A DNA stretch of 12,697 bases, from assembly GCA_014799765.1 (NCBI GenBank), contig JAAVHK010000115.1, forward strand, positions 1-12,697. Reading direction: 5' to 3'. This DNA is from Ruminococcus sp. (GTDB taxonomy: Bacteria > Bacillota > Clostridia > Oscillospirales > Ruminococcaceae). The position numbers were made by a program, and so were the translations under genes. Below, in pieces: positions 7,118-12,697 of this stretch; position 1 is the stretch's first letter, and the number at the start of each line of letters is the position of its first letter. The notes beneath the pieces are model-generated. The model saw only the letters and a list, made by a program, of their open reading frames with translations. It made no database searches and was not told the origin of the DNA.

Positions 7118-8071
7118 TTATACGGGTGCATAAAAGAATATTGAACTTACAGTATCATTAATGTATTCTATATCCATTTCATTGTTTCCGGTGTAATATA
7201 CGGTCATACTACCACTTGTTTCGCCTGTACCGTATGCAGATTCTACTTCCGCACGGCTACTACCTGTTTTTATACCCTTGTCAGTAACGTATTTATTGTC
7301 TGTTATTTCTATACTGAAAATGTATTCCGTTGCACCGTCAATATAGCATTGTATTTCAATTCCGTCGTACTGGTATATTTTAACGTCATTGCCGTTACTC
7401 GTACATCCAGGGGCTTCACCGGAGTAACTCGGAGTTCCGAGCATTCCAAGAAGTCCGGAAGCATCATTCAGAAGATTATCCACTGTGAACTCAAATTCAA
7501 ATATATTTTCTTCCTGACGTGTTGCCGTAGCAGGTTCGGGATTATCAGGGGCTAAAGTTATTGCCGGTGGGGTATCATTATTGTTGTCATCATTGTTGTT
7601 GTCGTCATTGTTATTGTTGTTATCGTCATTGCCGGTATTGTTGTTATTTTCTTCCTGAGCAGGTTCAGTAGATTCTGTAGTAGCTTCAGCGGTTGTTGCA
7701 ACCGTTGTTGCTGACGGTGCTGTAGTTTCTGCCCGTATGGTTGTATCTGCGACAGTAGCAGTAGTAGCTGTAGTATCAGAATTTTCAGCAGATGTTGTAG
7801 CCTCAGTGGAAGTTTCTTCACCGGAATCTGTTGTAGTGGTTTCCGTACCTGATACTGCTGAAGTAGTCGTGGCGGTAGCCGTACCTGTTACAGAAACTGC
7901 TTTTGTAGTTTTTCCGGTGGTTTTTTCCTGTTCCGATTCTTCCGTGACAGTTGTTCTTGTTGATTCGCCGTATGCTATACTTACAGAACTTTCGCTGTCC
8001 TCTTTTCCGCACGATACCGCAGATAATGCAAGTATCAGGGCGGTTGTAGCCAGTAATGCCTTATTGTTCAT
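7118..8071 (-). CDS. Thr/Asn/Asp-rich lipoprotein with a C-terminal BLIP/SmpA-like domain
   Basis: 317 aa. The signal peptide ends ALSAVSC, so Cys21 is probably lipidated and the protein anchored to the outer face of the membrane. Residues about 35-137 are a long Thr/Ser/Ala/Glu linker, and 142-166 are almost pure Asn and Asp. A compact C-terminal domain (about 188-317) has FTVDNLL, LLGMLGTPSYSG, a Cys223/Cys242 pair, and GIKTGSSRAEVESAYGTG (266-283). The phrase 'G-I-x-x-G-x-S/T-R-x-E-V-x-x-x-Y-G' is common in small exported domains of the SmpA/BLIP kind, so that is the best structural guess. No enzyme motif is present. GGAGG (8082-8086) precedes the ATG. Position between a wall-binding protein and the MBOAT gene suggests an accessory surface role. 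Confidence 0.75.
   Translation of the reverse strand: MNNKALLATTALILALSAVSCGKEDSESSVSIAYGESTRTTVTEESEQEKTTGKTTKAVSVTGTATATTTSAVSGTETTTTDSGEETSTEATTSAENSDTTATTATVADTTIRAETTAPSATTVATTAEATTESTEPAQEENNNNTGNDDNNNNNDDNNNDDNNNDTPPAITLAPDNPEPATATRQEENIFEFEFTVDNLLNDASGLLGMLGTPSYSGEAPGCTSNGNDVKIYQYDGIEIQCYIDGATEYIFSIEITDNKYVTDKGIKTGSSRAEVESAYGTGETSGSMTVYYTGNNEMDIEYINDTVSSIFFYAPV
7574..7648 (-). repeat. AAY/GAY tract encoding an Asn/Asp run
   Basis: Residues 142-166 of the lipoprotein are Asn and Asp except for one Thr and one Gly. On the plus strand this reads as ATT/GTT/ATC/GTC triplets and creates open reading frames in several shadow frames. Asp-rich stretches can bind calcium, but that is inference. 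Confidence 0.85.
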
Positions 8072-8092
8072 AATAATTTTTCCTCCGTTAAA

Positions 8093-9601
8093 TTAGTCGT
8101 ATGTCGGGTAAACATAGTTTGAAAAAGTATAATTTTTTCCCTGTAAAAAGCTGAAACTTACCATATTAAAGCCATTGCAGGTATCAATACAGTACCATGT
8201 GTCATTAGCGTATACTTCATTCCAGTAGTGTTCGCCTGTGCCTGTACCTGTTCCGTGTACTATTCTCGACTGCCAACCGGCTTGTTTCAGGAGCAGGTCA
8301 GTAACAGCCGCAAAATAATAACATACTATAAAGCGGTTATTCAAGGCATAGTTAGCAAAATATGACCAGCCTATAGCTTCAATCTGTGACTGTGATTTTG
8401 TTTCTTCCATATACTGATACCTGTTATTGCTACGTACAAAATTATATATAGCTTCCGTACTCGTTCCGATAGATGCAATAATACTGTTTGCCTTTATCTG
8501 TACTGACGAAAGCGGTTTAACTTTTCCGTCCTCGCCGATAGTCTTTCCGCCGATTGTAGTGTTTGTTACCATTATTCCATAATCATTGAAATAATATTCA
8601 TCATTGTCGATAGTCTGCCACCCGAAAGCCATTTTACCGTCCGACAGAAAATAACACTGATTATTATTTACGGTCTGCCAGCCTGTAAGCATAATACCGT
8701 TATCGTCAAAGAAATATGTATCATCTTCTTCTGTCGTGACAAGTCCGGTAGCACGTGTACAGTCTTCATTGAAATAGTACCATGTATTGTCTAAATCCTG
8801 CCACCCTGTAAGACATACACCGTCTTCGCCACAGTAGTATACGGAATTATCTTCTGAGGTTGCCCAGTCGGAAATACACATAGCACCGTCAGTTTCCGAG
8901 AAGAAATATCTGATTCCGTCTATTTCGGTCAGACCACGTGACATAATACCATCTTCGCTGAAATAATATGTATAGTCGCTTATATCCTGCCAACCTGTAA
9001 GGGCTTTTCCGTCTTCGCCTAAATAAAATACTTCGTTGTTATCGTTTTCAGCGAAACTGTCCGTAATCATATAGCCGTCATTTTCGTCAAAATAGTATGT
9101 GTCTTCCTCTATTGAAGTCTTTCCGTCGGCGAGAGTACCGTTTTCATCTATGTAGTAGGTTTTGCCGTCGGATTCCTGAAAACCCTGCTCAGTGATTTCC
9201 GCTCCTTTATCTGACATAAGATGTTTTGTTTCGTCGTCTTCCTTGAAAAATCCGGTAACTTTTCCCTGTTCCTCGTCTATGTAGAAATTTTTTTCACAGT
9301 ATTCAAGCCAGCCGGATAAAGTTTTGCCGGTTATGTGGTCATAGTAACGTCTTTGTCCGTCGACGGTACGCCAGCCTGTTTTAAGTACGCCGTTAGCGGA
9401 AAAAATATATTTTTCGCTGTCTATTTCCTGTTCGCCGGTGAGGTATTCGCCGTTATCGTCATAATAGAAGATACGTCCGTTTTCGTCGGCATACCATGAA
9501 GATTTTTTTGTATCGTCCGCAGAAGCCGATACCGGTATGACCGCTGTTACAGTAAACATTACAGTCAGGGCGTATAATTCAAGTTTTCTGATAATTTTCA
9601 T
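8093..9601 (-). CDS. Wall-binding repeat protein with transglutaminase-like domain
   Basis: 502 aa from the ATG at 9599-9601, which has AAAGGA upstream and begins a clean signal peptide (MKIIRKLELYALTV to SASA). A longer reading from GTG at 9631 would add ten charged residues and sit on the promoter, so I reject it. Residues about 35-346 carry some 15 choline-binding-like repeats (GW...YYF...DG.M.TG), which attach secreted proteins to cell-wall polymers. The C-terminal domain (about 370-490) looks transglutaminase-like, with FIVCYYFAAV (Cys427), GEHYWNEV (His458) and WYCIDTC (Asp473) giving a plausible Cys-His-Asp triad. Such domains are proteases, amidases or cross-linking enzymes; which one cannot be told here. 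The gene follows the lipid kinase gene after 70 bases and precedes the lipoprotein by 21, so it is operonic. Confidence 0.8.
   Translation of the reverse strand: MKIIRKLELYALTVMFTVTAVIPVSASADDTKKSSWYADENGRIFYYDDNGEYLTGEQEIDSEKYIFSANGVLKTGWRTVDGQRRYYDHITGKTLSGWLEYCEKNFYIDEEQGKVTGFFKEDDETKHLMSDKGAEITEQGFQESDGKTYYIDENGTLADGKTSIEEDTYYFDENDGYMITDSFAENDNNEVFYLGEDGKALTGWQDISDYTYYFSEDGIMSRGLTEIDGIRYFFSETDGAMCISDWATSEDNSVYYCGEDGVCLTGWQDLDNTWYYFNEDCTRATGLVTTEEDDTYFFDDNGIMLTGWQTVNNNQCYFLSDGKMAFGWQTIDNDEYYFNDYGIMVTNTTIGGKTIGEDGKVKPLSSVQIKANSIIASIGTSTEAIYNFVRSNNRYQYMEETKSQSQIEAIGWSYFANYALNNRFIVCYYFAAVTDLLLKQAGWQSRIVHGTGTGTGEHYWNEVYANDTWYCIDTCNGFNMVSFSFLQGKNYTFSNYVYPTYD
8564..9499 (-). repeat. About 15 tandem cell-wall-binding repeats
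   Basis: The repeats are about 20 residues long, built on Trp/aromatic then YYF then DG/NG and a closing TG. Clear copies include WQDISDYTYYFSEDGIM, WQTVNNNQCYFLSDGKM and WQTIDNDEYYFNDYGIM. Several copies lost the leading Trp (LTEID, FQESD) but keep the aromatic and DG positions. Confidence 0.85.
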
Positions 9602-9631
9602 TGGAGTATATTCCTTTCTTTTTTTTGACAC

Positions 9632-9661
9632 ATTATATATATTCGCATAATCGTGTGAAAA
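9632..9661 (-). promoter_or_regulatory. Possible weak internal promoter before the wall-repeat gene
   Basis: TATAAT (9632-9637, minus strand) is perfect. The best -35 is TTTTCA (9656-9661) at 18 bases, which is poor. It sits in the 70-bp gap and would favour the ATG at 9601 as the start. Confidence 0.35.
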
Positions 9662-9671
9662 CAGGACATTG

Positions 9672-10625
9672 TTAATTTTCTTCCGGAGCAGGTATTACTA
9701 CTTCTTCACGCATGAATTTAGTTTCGTCACAGTCGCAAATCATAAAGGAAACAGCTTTCTGACAGTTTGAAATAACACATTTCATATCATTTCCGCCGAA
9801 CTCACCGTCACGGGTCCATGTAGCCGGTTCTTCGTCAAGACACGTGAATGTTATCTTGTCTGTACGGAAAAATTTAATATAATCCCTGTCTATTTCTTCC
9901 GATATGTTCAGCAGTGAGCGGATTATCTGATTAAGCTGTACGAGATTTGCCGGTTTTTTAATAAGAACTACTTCAAATACACCGTCGTCAAGCATGAAAT
10001 CGTTTATTGAAAGCATTCCCGCAACTGATGCGGAATTTGTTACCATTCCGAACAGGAAATCATCTTCTATAAGAATATCGTCGTATTCTATACGCATACG
10101 CTTTGAACGTATTGTTTTAATCTGTAAAAGACCGTTAAGGATATACGCCATATGACCGATTGCATTTTTTATACGCTGTGGTGTTTCGTAGGTTATATTG
10201 GTGAACGCTCCGAAAGCCGATATATAAGTGAAATAACTGTCATTGAACTTTCCGACATCACAGTATTTAGGTTTGCCGTCTATAATCCAGCGGACAGCGT
10301 CCATTATATTGGACGGAATGTCAAGGCTTTGTGCGAAGTCGTTAGTTGAACCTGCCGGTATATATCCTATGGGAAGGCGGTTTTCACTTTTCATTATTCC
10401 CTGCATACAACGGCATAATGTACCGTCACCACCGGCACATACAAGTATATCGAAATTATTTTCACAGGCATAGTATGCGGATTCCGAAGCATCTTCACCG
10501 CTCTGTGTCGGGTGGACGGTCACTTCACCACCTATTTTTGTGAACTCGTTTATAATATTGCCCAGATTTTCGCTTATCATAGCTTTTCCGGCAACAAGAT
10601 TGACTATCATATATATTTTTATCAT
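9672..10625 (-). CDS. Diacylglycerol kinase / YegS-type lipid kinase family protein
   Basis: 317 aa. The nucleotide-binding signature GGDGT (65-69), PAGSTNDFA (90-98) and DDGVFEVVLI identify the DAGK/YegS/BmrU family, which phosphorylates diacylglycerol or related lipids using ATP at the inner face of the membrane. No membrane segment is seen. The N-terminal motif reads NLVAGKA where many members have NPxAGxG. The end (about 285-317) adds a short acidic tail. AGGAGG (10636-10641) gives a strong start at the ATG. It is the first gene after the operon promoter. Possible roles are recycling diacylglycerol produced by lipoteichoic acid synthesis, which fits the envelope neighbours, but the substrate is not decided by sequence. 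Some family members are sphingoid or undecaprenol-type kinases. Confidence 0.88.
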   Translation of the reverse strand: MIKIYMIVNLVAGKAMISENLGNIINEFTKIGGEVTVHPTQSGEDASESAYYACENNFDILVCAGGDGTLCRCMQGIMKSENRLPIGYIPAGSTNDFAQSLDIPSNIMDAVRWIIDGKPKYCDVGKFNDSYFTYISAFGAFTNITYETPQRIKNAIGHMAYILNGLLQIKTIRSKRMRIEYDDILIEDDFLFGMVTNSASVAGMLSINDFMLDDGVFEVVLIKKPANLVQLNQIIRSLLNISEEIDRDYIKFFRTDKITFTCLDEEPATWTRDGEFGGNDMKCVISNCQKAVSFMICDCDETKFMREEVVIPAPEEN

Positions 10626-10649
10626 AACAAAAAATCCTCCTGTATGAAT

Positions 10650-10678
10650 ATTATATAATGATTTCAGATTTTTTGCAA
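10650..10678 (-). promoter_or_regulatory. Main promoter of the envelope operon
   Basis: On the minus strand, TTGCAA (10673-10678) and TATAAT (10650-10655) are separated by 17 bases, about 25 bases before the lipid kinase start. The gene order downstream, without intervening terminators, suggests one transcript through at least six genes. Confidence 0.75.
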
Positions 10679-10720
10679 TAGTACGGATTTAATTAAAACA
10701 AAAAAATATATAAAAACCTA

Positions 10721-10749
10721 TTGACTTTTTATTCCGGACGTGCTATAAT
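10721..10749 (+). promoter_or_regulatory. Promoter of tRNA-Gln
   Basis: TTGACT (10721-10726) and TATAAT (10744-10749) are separated by 17 bases. The tRNA begins about 30 bases past the -10 box. It is divergent from the operon promoter, whose -35 lies 43 bases away. Confidence 0.85.
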
Positions 10750-10778
10750 ATAAAAGCTGAATCAAACAGATATGACAC

Positions 10779-10854
10779 TGGGGTGTCGCCAAGCGGTAAG
10801 GCAACGGACTCTGACTCCGTCACTTCCGGGGTTCGAATCCCTGCACCCCAACCA
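10779..10854 (+). tRNA. tRNA-Gln, anticodon CTG
   Basis: 76 nt including an encoded CCA end. The acceptor stem is TGGGGTG with CACCCCA; the D arm GCC..GGC, the anticodon stem ACGGA/TCCGT and the T arm CGGGG-TTCGAAT-CCCTG all pair (one G-U). The 7-base loop CTCTGAC places CTG at 10811-10813, which reads the glutamine codon CAG. The variable loop reads as 6 bases. It is the only plus-strand gene in the window and stands alone, with its own promoter and terminator. Confidence 0.95.
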
Positions 10855-10863
10855 GTATTTTTA

Positions 10864-10895
10864 AAATACACTCGTATGTACGGGTGTATTTTTTT
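10864..10895 (+). terminator. Terminator of tRNA-Gln
   Basis: AAATACACTCGT and ACGGGTGTATTT form a 12-bp stem with one G-U pair around ATGT, running into a T tract. It begins 9 bases after the tRNA. Confidence 0.85.
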
Positions 10896-10913
10896 GCGTT
10901 TCGCCTGTGAGAT

Positions 10914-10948
10914 ATAAATAAACCGGACTTCTTTAAGAAATCCGGTTT
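10914..10948 (-). terminator. Terminator of the half-dockerin gene
   Basis: On the minus strand, AAACCGGATTTC pairs with GAAGTCCGGTTT (one G-U pair) around a 5-base loop, followed by a short T/A-rich tail. It sits 7 bases beyond the stop codon. The tail is less T-rich than at the other terminators. Confidence 0.75.
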
Positions 10949-10955
10949 ATGTTTA

Positions 10956-11981
10956 TTATTTTTCTTCTGTTGGAAAATAAGTTTTACACCATACGTTCAA
11001 ATCAACTTTCTTTTCATTGCCACCTGTCGAGAGATAAGCATAATATGCAAGTATAGCACCAGAATCTATGGCATCAATCATGCCATCATGGTTTAAATCC
11101 GTACAGGCGAAAACTCCGCTTGCATGATAGTTATTGTAATCCTTGAGATAGTCAAGTTTTAATGTATAGTCTCCGTAAGCCATTTCGGATTTAGCATTTT
11201 TCATTATACCTATTGTAAAAGTTCCGGCGGTCATTACATATGATTTTTTAAGGGAAATATCACTGTCTTTTTCATTGTTATCAGCTTTTGAAAAAGTTCC
11301 TTCTTCAACGGCTTCCTTGTCGCTGTTATATATTTTCCAGTCAACGTCATCAAAACTGCTGTCAAAATTGATAGTAACCATGCCTTCTTCTGCTAAATCG
11401 AATGTGTAGTAATCAACTGTGTCGTTTTCATAAAAATGTCCTGTATATTCAGTATCAAATTTAACTGTTGATGCCTTGCCGATACTGTTATTTGAAAGAG
11501 CGTCGAAACTGTCACCTGTGGTAGCATTATTCACTAAACGTAGGCTATAAGTACCGGTGTCACTACGTTTATTTGAAGCTAAGTGAATGTAATAATTTCC
11601 GGCGGGAAGAGCAATTATGTTTGTATTCTGGCTTTTGAATCTGTCGAATGTATAAACTACATTATTATCATTATCAGCGTCAATAATTTCATAAGACGGA
11701 CAGACTGTGCCGATTACATATACAAGGGTACTGGAAAGTTCTATAGTCAGCTTACTTGCGGTATCAAGTGAAAAACTGTACCAGTCATTATCACATGAAC
11801 CGTAACTATATGTTTCTGAAAACTCACCGTCAACTTTTTTATTAAAAGCAATCGGGTCAGCATCAAACATAGTGTTTCCGGTTTCGTCGGGGTCATCTAC
11901 AGCAAATGCACTGAAAGCGTTAAAAGATGTTGCCACCATTGCAACCGCCATTACTGCGGAAATAAATTGTTTATTCTTCAT
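10956..11981 (-). CDS. Secreted protein with two PPC-like beta domains and a half dockerin
   Basis: 341 aa from the ATG at 11979-11981, which has GGAGG 7 bases upstream and starts a normal signal peptide (MKNKQF to FAV). A longer frame starting 96 bases earlier has no matching ribosome binding site and would overlap the promoter. Residues about 35-150 and 153-281 each resemble pre-peptidase C-terminal (PPC) beta-sandwiches: DNDWYSFSL...LPAGNYYIHLAS...GTYSLRL, then NDTVDYYTFDL...MTAGTFTIGIMK...GDYTLKL. The C-terminal 50 residues hold a single dockerin-type loop, DLNHDGMIDAID (D295, N297, D299, D303, D306), plus the following helix. It lacks the second repeat a dockerin normally needs. Cys293 and Cys332 bracket the repeat. 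No enzyme domain is present. It is a single-gene transcript. It could be a carbohydrate-binding or adhesion accessory to a cellulosome-like system. Confidence 0.75.
   Translation of the reverse strand: MKNKQFISAVMAVAMVATSFNAFSAFAVDDPDETGNTMFDADPIAFNKKVDGEFSETYSYGSCDNDWYSFSLDTASKLTIELSSTLVYVIGTVCPSYEIIDADNDNNVVYTFDRFKSQNTNIIALPAGNYYIHLASNKRSDTGTYSLRLVNNATTGDSFDALSNNSIGKASTVKFDTEYTGHFYENDTVDYYTFDLAEEGMVTINFDSSFDDVDWKIYNSDKEAVEEGTFSKADNNEKDSDISLKKSYVMTAGTFTIGIMKNAKSEMAYGDYTLKLDYLKDYNNYHASGVFACTDLNHDGMIDAIDSGAILAYYAYLSTGGNEKKVDLNVWCKTYFPTEEK
10986..11105 (-). other. Single dockerin-type EF-hand repeat flanked by cysteines
   Basis: The loop DLNHDGMIDAID and helix AILAYYAYLS match the second repeat of the dockerin at 3564-3761 (DVNNDGMIDAVD, ILIYYAIAS). 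A first repeat is missing; the PPC-like domain ends directly before. Cys293 and Cys332 sit at either side and could form a disulfide. Confidence 0.7.
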
Positions 11982-12006
11982 TATTAAACCTCCGTATAAA
12001 AATCTT

Positions 12007-12035
12007 TGTATAATTATAATAGAAAAAAAAGTCAA
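12007..12035 (-). promoter_or_regulatory. Promoter of the half-dockerin gene
   Basis: On the minus strand, TTGACT (12030-12035) and TATACA (12007-12012) are separated by 17 bases. A nearby TATAAT lies only 11 bases from the -35 and is too close. Confidence 0.65.
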
Positions 12036-12117
12036 GGAAATTGTGAAAAATATACACAAATTCTCTCTTGTAGACAAACTCCGGAAATATTGTTAATAAA
12101 ATTGGTACGGATTAAAC

Positions 12118-12153
12118 AAAAAGAAGCAGACTTCCGGAAAAAGAAATCTGCTT
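12118..12153 (-). terminator. Terminator after the GDPD gene
   Basis: On the minus strand, AAGCAGATTTC pairs with GAAGTCTGCTT (one G-U pair) around an 8-base loop, followed by CTTTTT. It lies about 75 bases past the stop codon. The 12154-12229 stretch between holds nothing I recognise. Confidence 0.8.
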
Positions 12154-12229
12154 TGAAAAAAGAAGTCGGAGAAGTAATCGGAATCACTTTTCTGATATTA
12201 TTATATGTCATATTTCCGGAAAATATACA

Positions 12230-12697
12230 TCATGAACCGAAAATATTTTCAAGAATCTTAAGGACGGTATCGCCTAAACTGTTTGAAGTGATAATATCGT
12301 ATGCCCTGTCGGGACGGTTTGTAATGATATTGTCGACACCCATAGCCACCATATGCTGAATATCTGATTTTCTGTCGACTGTCCAGACAAATACCCGCTT
12401 GCCGTTCTGATGTGCCATGTTGACTATGCTTGAATTTACGAATATATAGTTGAGGCTTACGGCATCTATGTAACGGAGCTGTGAAAATGAAGTAGAAGTA
12501 GCAACGTTTGCAATAAGACCTGTCTTTATTTTAGGATTTATTTTCTTGACGGTCTTTAAAGCAGTATACGAAAATGACGTTATATAACATGAACGTTCTA
12601 TATTGTATTCCGCTATCACCTCGGCGGTTTTTTCAGCAGTCTTTCTGACGTCTCCGTGATTTTTTATTTCTATGTTAAGAAGTATATCGTCGCCGAC
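12230..12697 (-). CDS. Glycerophosphodiester phosphodiesterase, C-terminal fragment
   Basis: 155 residues are visible and the gene continues past the right edge, so the start is unseen. The frame stays open to the edge, reading VGDDILLNIEIKNHGD, which is the LxIEIK strand of GDPD enzymes. The end holds GKRVFVWTVDRKSDIQHMV and GVDNIITNRPD, the family's closing barrel strands. These enzymes cut glycerophosphodiesters to sn-glycerol 3-phosphate and an alcohol. The catalytic N-terminal His and Glu residues lie outside the window. Whether the full protein has membrane segments, as some Firmicute members do, cannot be seen. Confidence 0.88.
   Translation of the reverse strand, partial: VGDDILLNIEIKNHGDVRKTAEKTAEVIAEYNIERSCYITSFSYTALKTVKKINPKIKTGLIANVATSTSFSQLRYIDAVSLNYIFVNSSIVNMAHQNGKRVFVWTVDRKSDIQHMVAMGVDNIITNRPDRAYDIITSNSLGDTVLKILENIFGS

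Noticed and set aside
7558..7821. Leu/Gln/Thr/Ile-rich minus-strand open frame inside the lipoprotein
   Set aside because: It arises from triplet repeats read in another frame.
7737..8096. 119-residue Val-rich plus-strand open frame opposite the lipoprotein
   Set aside because: It is the reverse complement of the Thr-rich linker (ACN reads as xGT-type Val codons), not an independent protein.
9602..9631. GTG start giving a 512-residue wall-repeat protein
   Set aside because: It adds ten charged residues before a complete signal peptide and overlaps the possible -10 box. The ATG at 9601 has a proper ribosome binding site.
10779..10955. tRNA as an integration site for a mobile element
   Set aside because: No integrase, direct repeat of the tRNA 3' end or change in composition is visible nearby.
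11982..12077. Upstream extension of the half-dockerin protein by 32 residues
   Set aside because: It overlaps the promoter and would place a second hydrophobic stretch before the signal peptide.
12006..12359. 117-residue plus-strand open frame over the gap and the GDPD end
   Set aside because: It crosses a terminator hairpin and overlaps the GDPD gene antisense, with no ribosome binding site or family likeness.

Overview
The window reads as a gut or rumen Gram-positive anaerobe of the Ruminococcus group (Oscillospiraceae). The evidence is dockerin-type EF-hand repeats, a secreted GH26/CBM35-type glycanase, Thr-rich linkers in surface proteins, choline-binding-like wall repeats, strong AGGAGG-type ribosome binding sites and sigma-A promoters with 17-bp spacers. 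This assignment is an inference from gene content and style. Every protein gene I accept lies on the minus strand, and only one tRNA lies on the plus strand.

From right to left, in transcription order: (a) the C-terminal part of a glycerophosphodiester phosphodiesterase runs in from the right edge and ends at a hairpin terminator (12118-12153). (b) A monocistronic secreted protein (10956-11981) has two PPC-like beta domains and half a dockerin, with its own promoter and terminator. (c) tRNA-Gln(CTG) stands alone on the plus strand with its own promoter and terminator. (d) A consensus-like promoter (10650-10678) starts a tightly packed run of six genes: a diacylglycerol/lipid kinase-family protein, a wall-repeat protein with a transglutaminase-like domain, a Thr/Asn-rich lipoprotein, an MBOAT O-acyltransferase, a DHHW/AlgX-like SGNH protein, and a dockerin-SH3-Cys-rich surface protein. 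(e) A seventh gene, a lipoprotein-type penicillin-binding transpeptidase, follows after 98 bp. It has its own promoter, but no terminator separates it from the six, and a strong terminator (741-780) follows it. (f) At the left edge is the N-terminal part of a secreted GH26/CBM35-type glycanase behind a perfect TTGACA-17-TATAAT promoter.

The central block (784-10625) is the most interesting part. An MBOAT next to a DHHW/AlgX-like protein is the established architecture for moving acetyl groups across the membrane onto an extracellular polymer. Here the pair is embedded with proteins that act at or attach to the cell wall: wall-binding repeats, SH3, a penicillin-binding domain and lipoproteins. 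The block also contains a dockerin, which is the plug used for cellulosome assembly. I infer a surface-modification operon that may link wall or polysaccharide acetylation to display of dockerin-bearing proteins. The target polymer and the role of the dockerin cannot be read from sequence alone.
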